DNA from: an uncultured Acetobacteraceae bacterium
GTDB lineage: Bacteria; Pseudomonadota; Alphaproteobacteria; Acetobacterales; Acetobacteraceae
Direction of reading: 5' to 3'
Assembly (NCBI GenBank): GCA_937873175.1
Contig: CALMVT010000492.1
Coordinates: 1-48,299 of the forward strand
Length of the DNA stretch: 48,299 nt
The stretch's first letter is position 1. Each line of letters opens with the position of its first letter. Below the pieces are notes generated by a model. It was not told where the DNA came from, made no database searches, and saw only the letters and a list, made by a program, of their open reading frames with translations. Positions 7,420 through 16,058 of the stretch are shown here, piece after piece. The position numbers and the translations under genes are program-made.

Positions 7420-8637
7420 TTGAACCAGATCCTGCCCAACAGCCTGCGCAGCGGCCCGGATAGCCGCGGCCGGTTCGGCACCTTTGGCGGACGCTTCGTC
7501 GCCGAAACGCTGATGCCGAACGTGCTGGAGGTGCAGCAGGCCTACGACGACGCCCGGAACGACCCGGCGTTCGAAGCGGAATGGCGCCGCCTGCTGAAGG
7601 ACTACGTCGGCCGTCCCAGCCCGCTCTGGTTCGCCGAGCGGCTGACGCAGCACTTCGGCGGCGCCAAGATCTACTTCAAGCGCGAGGAGCTGAACCACAC
7701 CGGCGCGCACAAGATCAACGCCGTGCTCGGCCAAATTCTGCTGGCCCGGCGCATGGGCAAGACGCGCATCATCGCCGAAACCGGCGCCGGGCAGCACGGG
7801 GTCGCGACGGCCACGGCCTGCGCGCTGTTCAACCTGCCCTGCCTCGTGTTCATGGGCGCCACCGACGTGGAACGGCAGCAGCCCAACGTGTTCCGCATGA
7901 AGCTGCTGGGCGCGGAGGTGAATGCCGTGACCTCCGGCGCCGCGACGCTCAAGGACGCGATGAACGAGGCCCTGCGCTACTGGGTCGCCAACGTCGAGGA
8001 CACCTATTACTGCATCGGCACCGTGGCCGGGCCGCACCCGTATCCCACCATGGTGCGCGACTTCCAATCGGTGATCGGCGACGAGACGCGCGAGCAGATG
8101 CTGGCCGCGGAGGGCAAGCTGCCGGACGCCATCGTTTGCGCGGTGGGGGGCGGGTCCTCGGCCATGGGCATCTTCCACCCGTTCCTGGACGATCCCGGCG
8201 TGAAGCTTTACGGCGTGGAGGCCGCCGGGCGCGGCCTGGACAGCGGCGCGCACGCGGCGGCGATCAACGGCGGCAGCCCCGGCGTCCTGCACGGCAACAA
8301 GACCTATCTGCTGCAGAACCGCGATGGCCAGATCACGGAAGCGCACTCGATCTCCGCCGGCCTCGACTATCCCGGCATCGGGCCGGAGCATTCCTGGCTG
8401 CACGACATCGGCCGGGTGGACTATGTGGCGGCGACGGACAGCGAGGCGCTGGAAGCGTTCCAGCTTTGCTCCAAGCTTGAGGGCATCATCCCCGCGCTGG
8501 AGACCGCGCACGGCCTGGCCTACATCGCCAAGCTGGCGCCCACGCTGAAGCCTGACGAGACCATCGTGCTGAACCTGTCGGGCCGCGGCGACAAGGACAT
8601 CTTCACCGTGGCGCAGCATTTGGGCCAAGCCTTGTGA
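7420..8637 (+). CDS. trpB: Tryptophan synthase beta chain
   Basis: Condenses indole with serine to make tryptophan; the alpha2beta2 partner trpA follows. Motifs: [18 protein letters not shown] at the N-terminus, PLP lysine K98 in [23 protein letters not shown], the phosphate-binding [10 protein letters not shown], and the C-terminal LSGRGDKD. The best start is TTG at 7420: TAGGAG lies at 7406-7411 with 8-nt spacing, and it gives 405 residues, the usual length. The same frame is open upstream to 7357 but without family similarity. No Trp-codon-rich attenuator peptide is visible in the 97-nt leader. Confidence 0.96.
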   Translation: MNQILPNSLRSGPDSRGRFGTFGGRFVAETLMPNVLEVQQAYDDARNDPAFEAEWRRLLKDYVGRPSPLWFAERLTQHFGGAKIYFKREELNHTGAHKINAVLGQILLARRMGKTRIIAETGAGQHGVATATACALFNLPCLVFMGATDVERQQPNVFRMKLLGAEVNAVTSGAATLKDAMNEALRYWVANVEDTYYCIGTVAGPHPYPTMVRDFQSVIGDETREQMLAAEGKLPDAIVCAVGGGSSAMGIFHPFLDDPGVKLYGVEAAGRGLDSGAHAAAINGGSPGVLHGNKTYLLQNRDGQITEAHSISAGLDYPGIGPEHSWLHDIGRVDYVAATDSEALEAFQLCSKLEGIIPALETAHGLAYIAKLAPTLKPDETIVLNLSGRGDKDIFTVAQHLGQAL

Positions 8638-9503
8638 GCGGGGTCGCTGTGAGTGAGGGAGGCATGGGGCGGATCGCCGCCCGCTTCGCGAAATTGCGGG
8701 CGGAAGGGCGCGGGGCGCTGATTCCGTTTCTGGAGGCCTACGACCCCGACGGTGCGACCTCCATGGAAATCCTGCGCGGGATGCCGGCAGCCGGCGCCGA
8801 CCTGATCGAGATCGGCGTGCCCTTCACCGACCCGGCCGCGGACGGCCCGACCATCCAGCGGGCGGGCCAGCGGGCGCTCAAGGCCGGCGGCACGCTGCCG
8901 GGCGCGCTGGCCATGGTGGAAGGGTTCCGGCGCGAGGACAGCGAAACGCCCGTGGTGCTGATGGGCTATCTTAACCCGATCCTCGCCTACGGCGCCGAGC
9001 GGTTCTGCCGCGACGCCGGGGCAGCCGGCGTGGACGGCCTCATCGTGGTCGATATGCCGGCCGAGGAAGCGGACGAGCTGATGGCTCACATCGACGGCGC
9101 AGGCCTGGACCTGATCCGCCTGGTCGCGCCCACCACGAACGACGCGCGCCTACCGCTGGTGCTCAAGGGGGCAGGGGGCTTCGTGTATCACGTGGCGATC
9201 ACCGGCATCACCGGCACGCGCTCGGCGGCGGAGGAGGATTTGGCGACTGCCATCCCTCGTGTGCGCGCCCATACCGACCTGCCGGTCGCCATCGGCTTCG
9301 GGGTCCGCACCCCGGCCCAGGCGGCGCAGGCCGTGCGGGTCGCCGACGCCGCGGTGGTGGCGAGCGTATTGATCGAAACGCTCGCGGCGTCGCTCGATGA
9401 GCACGGCCAAGCCCAGCCGGACACGGCGCGTCAGGTGCTGGACCAGGTGCGCGGCCTGGCGCAGGCGGTTCGGGAAGCCCGGGTCGGCGCCGTCGCGGCG
9501 TAA
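8634..9503 (+). CDS. trpA: Tryptophan synthase alpha chain
   Basis: Cleaves indole-3-glycerol phosphate to indole and GAP. Catalytic Glu is in DLIEIGVPF and catalytic Asp in [19 protein letters not shown], the flexible-loop region [14 protein letters not shown] and IGFGVRTP complete the TIM-barrel signatures. GTG 8634 overlaps the trpB stop (GTGA), implying translational coupling. A GTG at 8649 or ATG at 8664 ([15 protein letters not shown], the usual family N-terminus) may be the true start; from 8634 the protein has about 10 extra residues. FLEAYDPDG has Tyr where most family members have Gly. Confidence 0.95.
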   Translation: MSGVAVSEGGMGRIAARFAKLRAEGRGALIPFLEAYDPDGATSMEILRGMPAAGADLIEIGVPFTDPAADGPTIQRAGQRALKAGGTLPGALAMVEGFRREDSETPVVLMGYLNPILAYGAERFCRDAGAAGVDGLIVVDMPAEEADELMAHIDGAGLDLIRLVAPTTNDARLPLVLKGAGGFVYHVAITGITGTRSAAEEDLATAIPRVRAHTDLPVAIGFGVRTPAQAAQAVRVADAAVVASVLIETLAASLDEHGQAQPDTARQVLDQVRGLAQAVREARVGAVAA

Positions 9504-9890
9504 GCGGCTAGGACGGCCCGCTCCCGCCCGTAGCGCCGTCAGCAGCGTAGCCCGGTGCGCCGCCAGGGTGTTCTTGGCCCGTTGATGCACCCGCGTCGCT
9601 TTGGCGATCACGCGCAGCCGCGCCAGCGCCGCGGGCCGACCCGCCTTCGTATCAGGCTGCCACTGCGCAAACTTGTTGCGAAATAATATCGAAACTACAA
9701 CAACAAGCATGGGCCGGCCAAGGACCAGTCCGGCGGGCGCACATCGGCGTCGTAGCGGCTTCTGCCATGGCATGGGATATGCTTTGTCCTATCCACGCCC
9801 AACCGTTAAACGCCGCTGCCCCGCAAGGAACCTGCGTCCCATGACCTACTGGACACGTTTCGCCGCCGGGCTGCCGGCCTAACTTCCGGG
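9504..9890. other. 387-bp gap with a possible decayed minus-strand reading frame
   Basis: No gene is assigned. Read on the minus strand from about 9710 to 9505, the translation looks protein-like (RNKFAQWQPDTKAGRPAALA and later HRATLLTALRAGAGRPS), but it then runs antisense into trpA without a family match, so it may be a gene remnant. An AT-richer patch (9677-9710) is the only promoter-like stretch. No terminator with a T-run was seen after trpA. Confidence 0.35.
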
Positions 9891-10700
9891 ATGGACCTGC
9901 CCGAAATCCGCGCCGTTGCCCGGCCCCGCACGCGGGATGACCTGCCGACCTGCGGCGCGGAATCGGCCTGGCTCGCGGGCGGCACCTGGCTGTTTTCCGA
10001 GCCGCAGCCGGGGCTACATGCGCTGATCGACCTGGCCGGCATGGGGTGGCCGGCGCTGGAGCCGTCCGCGGCCGGGCTGCGCATCGGCGCGACCTGTCCG
10101 ATCGCGTCGCTGGAGGCCCTTGCCGCCGCCACGGACTGGCCGGCCGCGCCGCTGTTCGTCGGGTGCTGCCGGGCGCTGCTGGGGTCGTTCAAGATCGCGG
10201 CGGTGGCAACCGTGGGCGGCAACGTCTGCCTGTCCTTGCCGGCCGCGCCCATGCTGGCGCTGACGGTGGCGCTGGACGGCGTGGCCCGGGTGTGGCGGCC
10301 GGATGGGACGGAGCGGGAGGTGCCGATGGCCGGCTTCACCACGGGGCCGCAGCGCACCGTGCTGGCACCGGGCGAGTTGCTGCGCTCGATTGACCTGCCG
10401 GACGCGGCGCTGCGTCGGCGCGGCGCGATGCGGCAAGCGTCGCTCACGGCACACGGACGCTCCGCGGCGCTGCTGGTGGCAACGGAGGAGACGGGGCGCT
10501 TCGCCCTGACCGTCACCGCCAGCACCGTGCGCCCGGTGCACGCGGCTTGGCCGGCGGCGCCCTCGCGGGAGGCGCTGGACGCCTTCATCACGGACGTCCC
10601 GGCGTCACTTTGGCACGACGACGTGCACGGCGCCCCAGCCTGGCGCCGCCACATGACCCGGCGGCTCGCTGCCGAACTGCATCAGGAACTGCTGGGATGA
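9891..10700 (+). CDS. Molybdenum hydroxylase FAD subunit (xanthine dehydrogenase family)
   Basis: Medium subunit that passes electrons from the Fe-S centres to FAD and NAD. 269 residues, the usual size. The N-terminal FAD motif is AGGTWL and the second is TVGGNVCLSLPAAPML (family TxGGN). The CO-dehydrogenase-flavoprotein C-terminal domain occupies about residues 165-265. Its stop codon overlaps the start of the next gene (ATGA), which encodes the other two domains of the enzyme. The neighbouring amidohydrolase, nucleoside importer and uricase genes make a purine the likely substrate. The ribosome site is weak, but the frame start fits the family. Confidence 0.85.
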   Translation: MDLPEIRAVARPRTRDDLPTCGAESAWLAGGTWLFSEPQPGLHALIDLAGMGWPALEPSAAGLRIGATCPIASLEALAAATDWPAAPLFVGCCRALLGSFKIAAVATVGGNVCLSLPAAPMLALTVALDGVARVWRPDGTEREVPMAGFTTGPQRTVLAPGELLRSIDLPDAALRRRGAMRQASLTAHGRSAALLVATEETGRFALTVTASTVRPVHAAWPAAPSREALDAFITDVPASLWHDDVHGAPAWRRHMTRRLAAELHQELLG

Positions 10701-13384
10701 CCGTCTTGCACGTCAACGGCCAGGCGCAGGAGTGCGACCCGGCGCCGGGCCAATGCCTGCGCACGCAGCTTCGGGCGCTCGGTTGGTTCGGGGTCAAGAA
10801 GGGCTGCGACGCCGGCGATTGCGGTGCCTGCACCGTGCTGCTGGACGGCAAGGCGGTGCAAAGCTGCTTGGTGCCGGCCTGGCGCGCCGAGGGCCGGGCC
10901 ATCACCACCATTGAAGGGCTGGGCGAGGGCGGCTTGCACCCGCTGCAACGGGCGTTCATGGACGCCCAGGGCTTCCAGTGCGGCTTCTGCACCCCCGGCA
11001 TGGTGCTGACCGCCAGCATCCTGAACCCGGCCCAGCAAGCGGACCTGCCGCGGGCCATGAAAGGCAATTTGTGCCGCTGCACCGGCTACCGTGCGGTTGC
11101 GGACGCGGTGGCAAGGCTGCGCCACGTCGGCGCACTGCCGGGCAGCGACGCCGCGCCGGATGCGGAGGCCGTCGTGACCGGGACCGCCCGCTACACGCTG
11201 GACGTGGACATGCCGGGCCTGCTGCACATGCGCCTGCTGCGCTCGCCGCATGCCCATGCCCGCATCCGCGGCATCGACCGTTCTGCGGCGCTGGCCGTGC
11301 CCGGCGTGGCCGCAGTGTTCACGCATGAGGACGTGCCCGCGTGGCTTTACTCCTCTGCCCGGCACGAGGACTTCCGCGCCAACCCGGACGACACCCGCCT
11401 GCTGGACGACGTGGTGCGCTTCGTCGGCCAGCGCGTCGCCGCCGTTGTCGCGGACAGCGAGGCCGCCGCCGAGGCCGGCTGCCGCGTCCTGGCCGTCGAT
11501 TACGACATCCTGCCCGCCGTATTTGACCCGGCAGAGGCCATGCGGCCCGGCGCCCCCGTCCTGCACGACAAGCACGCCCACCGCATCGCCGACCCCGCCC
11601 GCAACGTCGTTGCTTCCTTGAGCAGCCGCCACGGCGACATCGCGGCCGGCTTCGTGGCGGCAGACCGGACCGAGGAAATCACGTGCGACCTGCAGCGTGT
11701 GCAGCACACGGCCATGGAAACGCATTGCGCCCTCGCCTCCATGGAAGGGGACCGCCTGGTGGTGCGGAGCAGCACGCAGGTGCCGTTCCTGGTGCGGCAG
11801 GGCTTGGCGGACCTGTTCGGCCTGCCGCCGCACCGGGTCCGAGTGCTGTGCGCCCGGGTGGGCGGCGGGTTCGGCGGCAAGCAGGAAATGCTAGTCGAGG
11901 ACATCGCCGCCCTGGCCAGTCTGCGCCTCGGCCGCCCCGTCAGGCTGGAGCTGACGCGCGCCGAGCAGTTCGCTGCGACCACCACGCGCCACCCGATGCG
12001 CGTCACGGTGCGCGTGGGCGCCACGCGGAACGGCCAGCTCACGGCGTTGAAAGTCGATGTGCTGGCCAATGCGGGCGCCTACGGCAACCACTCGCCCGCC
12101 GTGCTGGAACATAGCTGCAACGAGCTGATGAGCCTGTATCGCTGCCCGAACACGGCGGTGGACGCGGTGGCCGCCTACACCAACACGGTGCCGGCCGGCG
12201 CCTTCCGCGGCTATGGCATGGGGCAAACGCTGTTTGCGCTGGAGCAGGCGGTGGACGCCCTGGCGCGCGGCCTTGGCATCAATCCGTTCGAGTTCCGCCG
12301 CCGCAACATGGTGCAGCCCGGCGACCGTCTGGACGAGCCGCACGGCCTGCTGGATGACGTGGAGTTCGGCAGCTACGGCCTCGACCAATGCCTCGATCTC
12401 GTGGAGCGCGCGCTCTTCGCCGGCCCCGGCCTCCCGGCACCGGAGGGGGCGGAGTGGCAAGTCGGCCAGGGCGTCGCGATGGGGATGCTGGCGACGGCGC
12501 CGCCGTTCGGGCACCGGGCGGAGTCGCGGCTGTTCCTGGCGGCGGACGGGGACTTCGACCTGCATGTCGGCACGGCGGAGTTCGGCAACGGCACCTCCAC
12601 CACGCACCGCCAGGTGGCCGCTGCCGTGCTGGGAACGGCGCCGGGCCGCATCCGGCTGCGCCAGTCCGACACCGACCTGGTTGGTCACGACACCGGCGCG
12701 TTCGGCAGCACCGGAACCGTGGTGGCCGCCCGGGCAACGGAAACCGCGGCCCTGGCGCTGCGGGAACGTATCCTGCGGGCCGCCGCGGCGCTGACCGGCC
12801 ATCCCGCGGCGGAGTGCCGGCTGATCGAGGGCGCCGTGCTATGCGGCAATCGGGCGGTGCCGTTGGCCGACCTGCCCGGGGCCGGCACGGGCCTCGCCGT
12901 GATGCGCAAGGCGGACGCGGCGCCGCGCTCCCTCGCGTTCAACGTGCAGGGTTTCCGCATCGCGGTGAACCGCGGCACGGGGGAAATCCGCATCCTGCGC
13001 AGCGTGCACGCCGCCGACGCCGGCCGGGTGATGAACCCCATGCAGTGTCGCGGCCAAATCGAGGGCGGGGTGGCGCAGGCGCTCGGCGCCGTGCTGCACG
13101 AGGCCCTGCGGATCGGGGACGATGGCGCGGTGAGCAACCCGGCGTTCCGCCACTATCACATCCCCACTTGGGCCGACGTGCCGCGGACCGAAGTGCTGTT
13201 TGCCGACACGTCGGACGCCTTCGGGCCGATGGGCGCCAAGTCCATGAGCGAAAGCCCGTTCAACCCGGTCGGCCCGGCGATGGCCAACGCGCTGGCGGAC
13301 GCGACCGGTGTGCGCTTCACCGCCCCGCCGTTCACGGCGGATCGGGTTTGGGCGGTGCTGGCTGCACGGGACGACGCGGCTTAA
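10697..13384 (+). CDS. Fused [2Fe-2S]/molybdopterin subunit of a xanthine-dehydrogenase-type enzyme
   Basis: 895 residues. Residues 1-140 are the small subunit: plant-type cluster C37-C42-C45-C57 (GCDAGDCGACTV) and second cluster C95-C98/C126-C128 (QCGFCTPGM, CRCTGY). From about residue 155 (VTGTARYTLDVDMPGLLHMR) it becomes the large Mo-cofactor subunit, with GGGFGGKQ (389-396), AFRGYGMGQ with R504, and catalytic Glu852 in KSMSESPFNPVG. These domains are usually on two or three polypeptides; here they are fused, with FAD separate. The Glu that orients xanthine in GGKE of XDH is Gln here (Q396), so the exact substrate is open. ATG 10697 overlaps the upstream stop; its own stop overlaps that of the convergent amidohydrolase gene by 4 bp. 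No XdhC-type chaperone gene is in the window. Confidence 0.9.
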   Translation: MTVLHVNGQAQECDPAPGQCLRTQLRALGWFGVKKGCDAGDCGACTVLLDGKAVQSCLVPAWRAEGRAITTIEGLGEGGLHPLQRAFMDAQGFQCGFCTPGMVLTASILNPAQQADLPRAMKGNLCRCTGYRAVADAVARLRHVGALPGSDAAPDAEAVVTGTARYTLDVDMPGLLHMRLLRSPHAHARIRGIDRSAALAVPGVAAVFTHEDVPAWLYSSARHEDFRANPDDTRLLDDVVRFVGQRVAAVVADSEAAAEAGCRVLAVDYDILPAVFDPAEAMRPGAPVLHDKHAHRIADPARNVVASLSSRHGDIAAGFVAADRTEEITCDLQRVQHTAMETHCALASMEGDRLVVRSSTQVPFLVRQGLADLFGLPPHRVRVLCARVGGGFGGKQEMLVEDIAALASLRLGRPVRLELTRAEQFAATTTRHPMRVTVRVGATRNGQLTALKVDVLANAGAYGNHSPAVLEHSCNELMSLYRCPNTAVDAVAAYTNTVPAGAFRGYGMGQTLFALEQAVDALARGLGINPFEFRRRNMVQPGDRLDEPHGLLDDVEFGSYGLDQCLDLVERALFAGPGLPAPEGAEWQVGQGVAMGMLATAPPFGHRAESRLFLAADGDFDLHVGTAEFGNGTSTTHRQVAAAVLGTAPGRIRLRQSDTDLVGHDTGAFGSTGTVVAARATETAALALRERILRAAAALTGHPAAECRLIEGAVLCGNRAVPLADLPGAGTGLAVMRKADAAPRSLAFNVQGFRIAVNRGTGEIRILRSVHAADAGRVMNPMQCRGQIEGGVAQALGAVLHEALRIGDDGAVSNPAFRHYHIPTWADVPRTEVLFADTSDAFGPMGAKSMSESPFNPVGPAMANALADATGVRFTAPPFTADRVWAVLAARDDAA

Positions 13385-14739
13385 CGCCGGGTCAGCACGG
13401 GGCCGACCTCCGCCAGGTAAGTCGCCCGGCGCGCGAACAGCGGCGGCGCCGCGCGCCGGGCCTCCGCGATGATGGCGCGCAGGTCCGCCGTTTGCAGAAC
13501 CCCGTCCTCCACCAGCACCGTCCCATCTACCATGGTCAGCGCCACGTCGCTGCCGCGCACGGCGTGCACGAGATTGTGGTGCAGGTTCATCCAGGGGCCG
13601 CTGCCGAACAGCGGCGTCATGCGCGGCGTGTCCGTGCGGACCGCAATCAGGTCCGCCCGCTTGCCCACCTCCAACGAGCCGATGCTGTCCTCCAGGCCGA
13701 TTGCCCGCGCACCCTCGGTTGTCGCCATGCGCAGCGCGTCCCAGGCGTCCAGTGCGGTGGCGTCCAACCGGCTCAGCTTTGCCAGAAGGGATGCGCCCTT
13801 CATCTCCTCGAACATGTCGAAGTTGTTGTTCTCCTTTTCCCCGTCCGTGCCCAGGCCCACGGCGATGCCCGCGGCGAGGAGGTCCGTGGTGCGCGCGGCA
13901 CCGCTGGCGAGCTTCATGTTGCTGACAGGGTTGTGCGACACCGCGGCGCCGTTGCGCGCGAGCACGTGGATGTCCTCATCATCCAGCCACACGCAATGCG
14001 CCAGCAGCGTGCGCGGCTCCAGCAGGCCCAGCCGTTCCAGCGCCTGCACCGGGCGGCAGCCGTGGCGGTCCTGCATCGCCTGGACTTCCTGCTCCGCTTC
14101 CGCAATGTGCGTGCAAAGGCCGGAGCCGAACCGCTGGGCCAATTCCGCCGCGCGGCGTTGCCCGGCGGCGTCGGTGTAGAACAGGTGCTCCAGCCCCACC
14201 CAGGCCTGGATGCGCCCGCCCTGCCGGCGGTGCCAGCGTTCCAGCAGCGCCTCGTTGTCGTCCAGCGTGTCGAAATAGTCGTAGTCCGGGTGCGCCCCGA
14301 CATAGGGCACCATCACCAGCCGGTTGCCGATGCCCTCCGCCGCGCGGGCGCTGCCGTCCATGAAGCGCCACATGTCCACCACGGTGGTCGTGCCGGACAG
14401 CACGGATTCCGCGTAGCACAGCCACGACGCCGCTTCCGCCTCGGACGGCTGCAAGACGCGGTGCATCGGGTTGATATACGTGTCGAGCCAATCCCAAACC
14501 TGCAATCCCTCTGCCGTGCCGCGAAGCAGGCCGGAATGGCAGTGTGCGTTGATCAGGCCGGGCATGACCAGGTGATCGCGCAATGCGCGGTGTGCGGCGC
14601 CCGCGGCGCGCGGTTCCACGGCGGCGCGCGGGCCGACGGCCTCGATCCGCCCGTCCTCGATCAGGATCGCCCCATCCACGATAACGGGGCAGCCCGGCGC
14701 CATCGTCAGCACGTGGTCGGCGGTGAGCAGTTGGCGCAT
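13381..14739 (-). CDS. Amidohydrolase of the guanine/8-oxoguanine deaminase (ATZ/TRZ) type
   Basis: Metal-dependent deaminase, 452 residues. Metal ligands are visible in order: INAHCHSGLLRG (HxH), the His of CTHIAEAEQE, LAHCVWL, and the Asp of GLGTDGEKENNN; SHNPVSNMKLASG is the typical loop before it. The C-terminal LEVGKRADLIAV is the usual end of the barrel. Families with this pattern deaminate guanine, 8-oxoguanine, S-adenosylhomocysteine or triazines. Location between a xanthine-dehydrogenase-type enzyme and a nucleoside ABC importer favours a purine. It is divergent from the importer operon across a 200-bp regulatory gap. Confidence 0.85.
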   Translation of the reverse strand: MRQLLTADHVLTMAPGCPVIVDGAILIEDGRIEAVGPRAAVEPRAAGAAHRALRDHLVMPGLINAHCHSGLLRGTAEGLQVWDWLDTYINPMHRVLQPSEAEAASWLCYAESVLSGTTTVVDMWRFMDGSARAAEGIGNRLVMVPYVGAHPDYDYFDTLDDNEALLERWHRRQGGRIQAWVGLEHLFYTDAAGQRRAAELAQRFGSGLCTHIAEAEQEVQAMQDRHGCRPVQALERLGLLEPRTLLAHCVWLDDEDIHVLARNGAAVSHNPVSNMKLASGAARTTDLLAAGIAVGLGTDGEKENNNFDMFEEMKGASLLAKLSRLDATALDAWDALRMATTEGARAIGLEDSIGSLEVGKRADLIAVRTDTPRMTPLFGSGPWMNLHHNLVHAVRGSDVALTMVDGTVLVEDGVLQTADLRAIIAEARRAAPPLFARRATYLAEVGPVLTRR

Positions 14740-14791
14740 GGGTCAGCTCCTGTGCGGGGCCGCGCCCCGGTTGTGGGCGGCGGCGCCGTGC

Positions 14792-14843
14792 TTTGCAGCC
14801 GCATCATGCAAAAGCCGTGCATCGCACGAGGCAAAGCCGTGCA
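14792..14843. promoter_or_regulatory. Direct and inverted repeats in the divergent amidohydrolase/importer gap
   Basis: AAAGCCGTGCA occurs twice (14811-14821 and 14833-14843), start to start 22 bp, about two helical turns. An inverted pair, TTTGCA (14792-14797) and TGCAAA (14807-14812), overlaps the first copy. A purine-responsive regulator controlling both directions is inferred. Confidence 0.4.
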
Positions 14844-14940
14844 GCAACGCGCTGCCGCGGTCGGCTCCCGGTTGGCACGCGGAATGCTTCTCAACTGCGC
14901 TGGGTGCGGGCATGGTGCCGCAATCAGGAGAGCATCAAGC

Positions 14941-16050
14941 ATGGATTGTGTGAACAAGCGGTGGCCCCGGCGCCTTGTGCTGCAGGCCGGCGGCCTCCTC
15001 GCGGCCGGGTCGCTGGTCCGCCCGGCGCGGGCGGCCAGCATCGCCGCCGTGAAGCCCGAGCAGGCGGTGATTGGCTTTGGCCATGTCGGGCCGATCTCGG
15101 ACGAGGGCTGGACCTCGTCGCACCACCAGGGCCTGCTCGCGGTGAAGCAAGCCTACCCACAGGCCAAGTTCCTGGAAGTCGAGAGCATCCCGTACTCCGC
15201 CGATGCCACCCGCACCTTCCGGCAGTTCGTGGCGCAGGGCGCCAACATCGTGTTCCTGACTTCCGAGTACGGCGACCTGCTGCATGGCGTGTCCGACCGT
15301 GCGTCCAACATCGCCTGGCTGGAGTGCAACGGCCATTCGGCCGCGGCCAACCGCAGTTGGTACTACGTGAAGCATTGGCTGCCGTCCTACGTCACGGGCG
15401 TCGCGGCTGGGCTGATGAGCAAGTCGGGCAAGCTCGGCTATGTCGGCTCCATGCCGGTGCCGACGGTGTATTGCGGGGTGAACGCCTTTCTCATGGGCGC
15501 GCGCTCGGTCAACCCGGCGGCCAGCATGCAGGTCATCGTCATCAATTCCTGGTTCGACCCGCAGGCGGCGGCCCAGGCCGGCACGGCGCTGATCGACAAC
15601 GGCTGCGACGTGCTGTTCGGCGTGATGGACGAATCCGCCTACCTGCAGGTCGCCGAGAAGCGCGGCGTGCCGGCGGTGATGTGGAACACCGACGTGCGCC
15701 GCTACGGCCCGAAGTCCTATGTCAGCTCCGTTGTCCTGGACTGGACCAAGTTCTACGTGGCCCAGGCGAAGGCGCGCATCGAGGGCACCTGGACGCCGGG
15801 CGAGCCGGTGCTGCTGGGCATGGGGGAGGGCGTCGATCGCGACGCCTGGGGCGACAGCGTGCCCGGCCCGGTGCGGGCGCAGGCGGACGCGGTACGGACC
15901 AAGATGCTGGCCGGCTACAACCCGTTCGTCGGCGAGATCAAGGACGCGGGCGGCAAGGTCCGCATCCCCGCCGGCCAGGCCATGACGGACATGGAGCTGT
16001 ACGGCTGGAACTGGCCCATCGAGGGCGTGTCCGGTCTGCGCGGCGCCTGA
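14941..16050 (+). CDS. BMP/PnrA-family substrate-binding protein of a nucleoside ABC importer
   Basis: Periplasmic receptor, 369 residues. The N-terminus carries a twin-arginine-like signal (KRWPRRLVLQAGGLLAAGS, ending near PARA at about residue 31). The mature part begins with the family signature VIGFGHVGPISDEGWTSSH; SYVTGVAAGLMSKSGKLGYV and NPAASMQVIVINSW are also typical of Bmp proteins, which bind purine nucleosides or related compounds. AGGAGA at 14929-14934 sets the ATG at 14941. The reading frame is open far upstream, but that part is antisense to the amidohydrolase and not coding. It is the first gene of a six-gene plus-strand operon. Confidence 0.92.
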   Translation: MDCVNKRWPRRLVLQAGGLLAAGSLVRPARAASIAAVKPEQAVIGFGHVGPISDEGWTSSHHQGLLAVKQAYPQAKFLEVESIPYSADATRTFRQFVAQGANIVFLTSEYGDLLHGVSDRASNIAWLECNGHSAAANRSWYYVKHWLPSYVTGVAAGLMSKSGKLGYVGSMPVPTVYCGVNAFLMGARSVNPAASMQVIVINSWFDPQAAAQAGTALIDNGCDVLFGVMDESAYLQVAEKRGVPAVMWNTDVRRYGPKSYVSSVVLDWTKFYVAQAKARIEGTWTPGEPVLLGMGEGVDRDAWGDSVPGPVRAQADAVRTKMLAGYNPFVGEIKDAGGKVRIPAGQAMTDMELYGWNWPIEGVSGLRGA

Positions 16051-16058
16051 CCGCCCCC

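Noticed and set aside
12388-14940. Very long open frame running into the BMP binding protein, suggesting a 1220-residue fusion.
   Set aside because: The upstream part is Arg/Gly/Pro-rich shadow sequence overlapping the Mo subunit and antisense to the deaminase. A ribosome site and a signal peptide begin at 14941.
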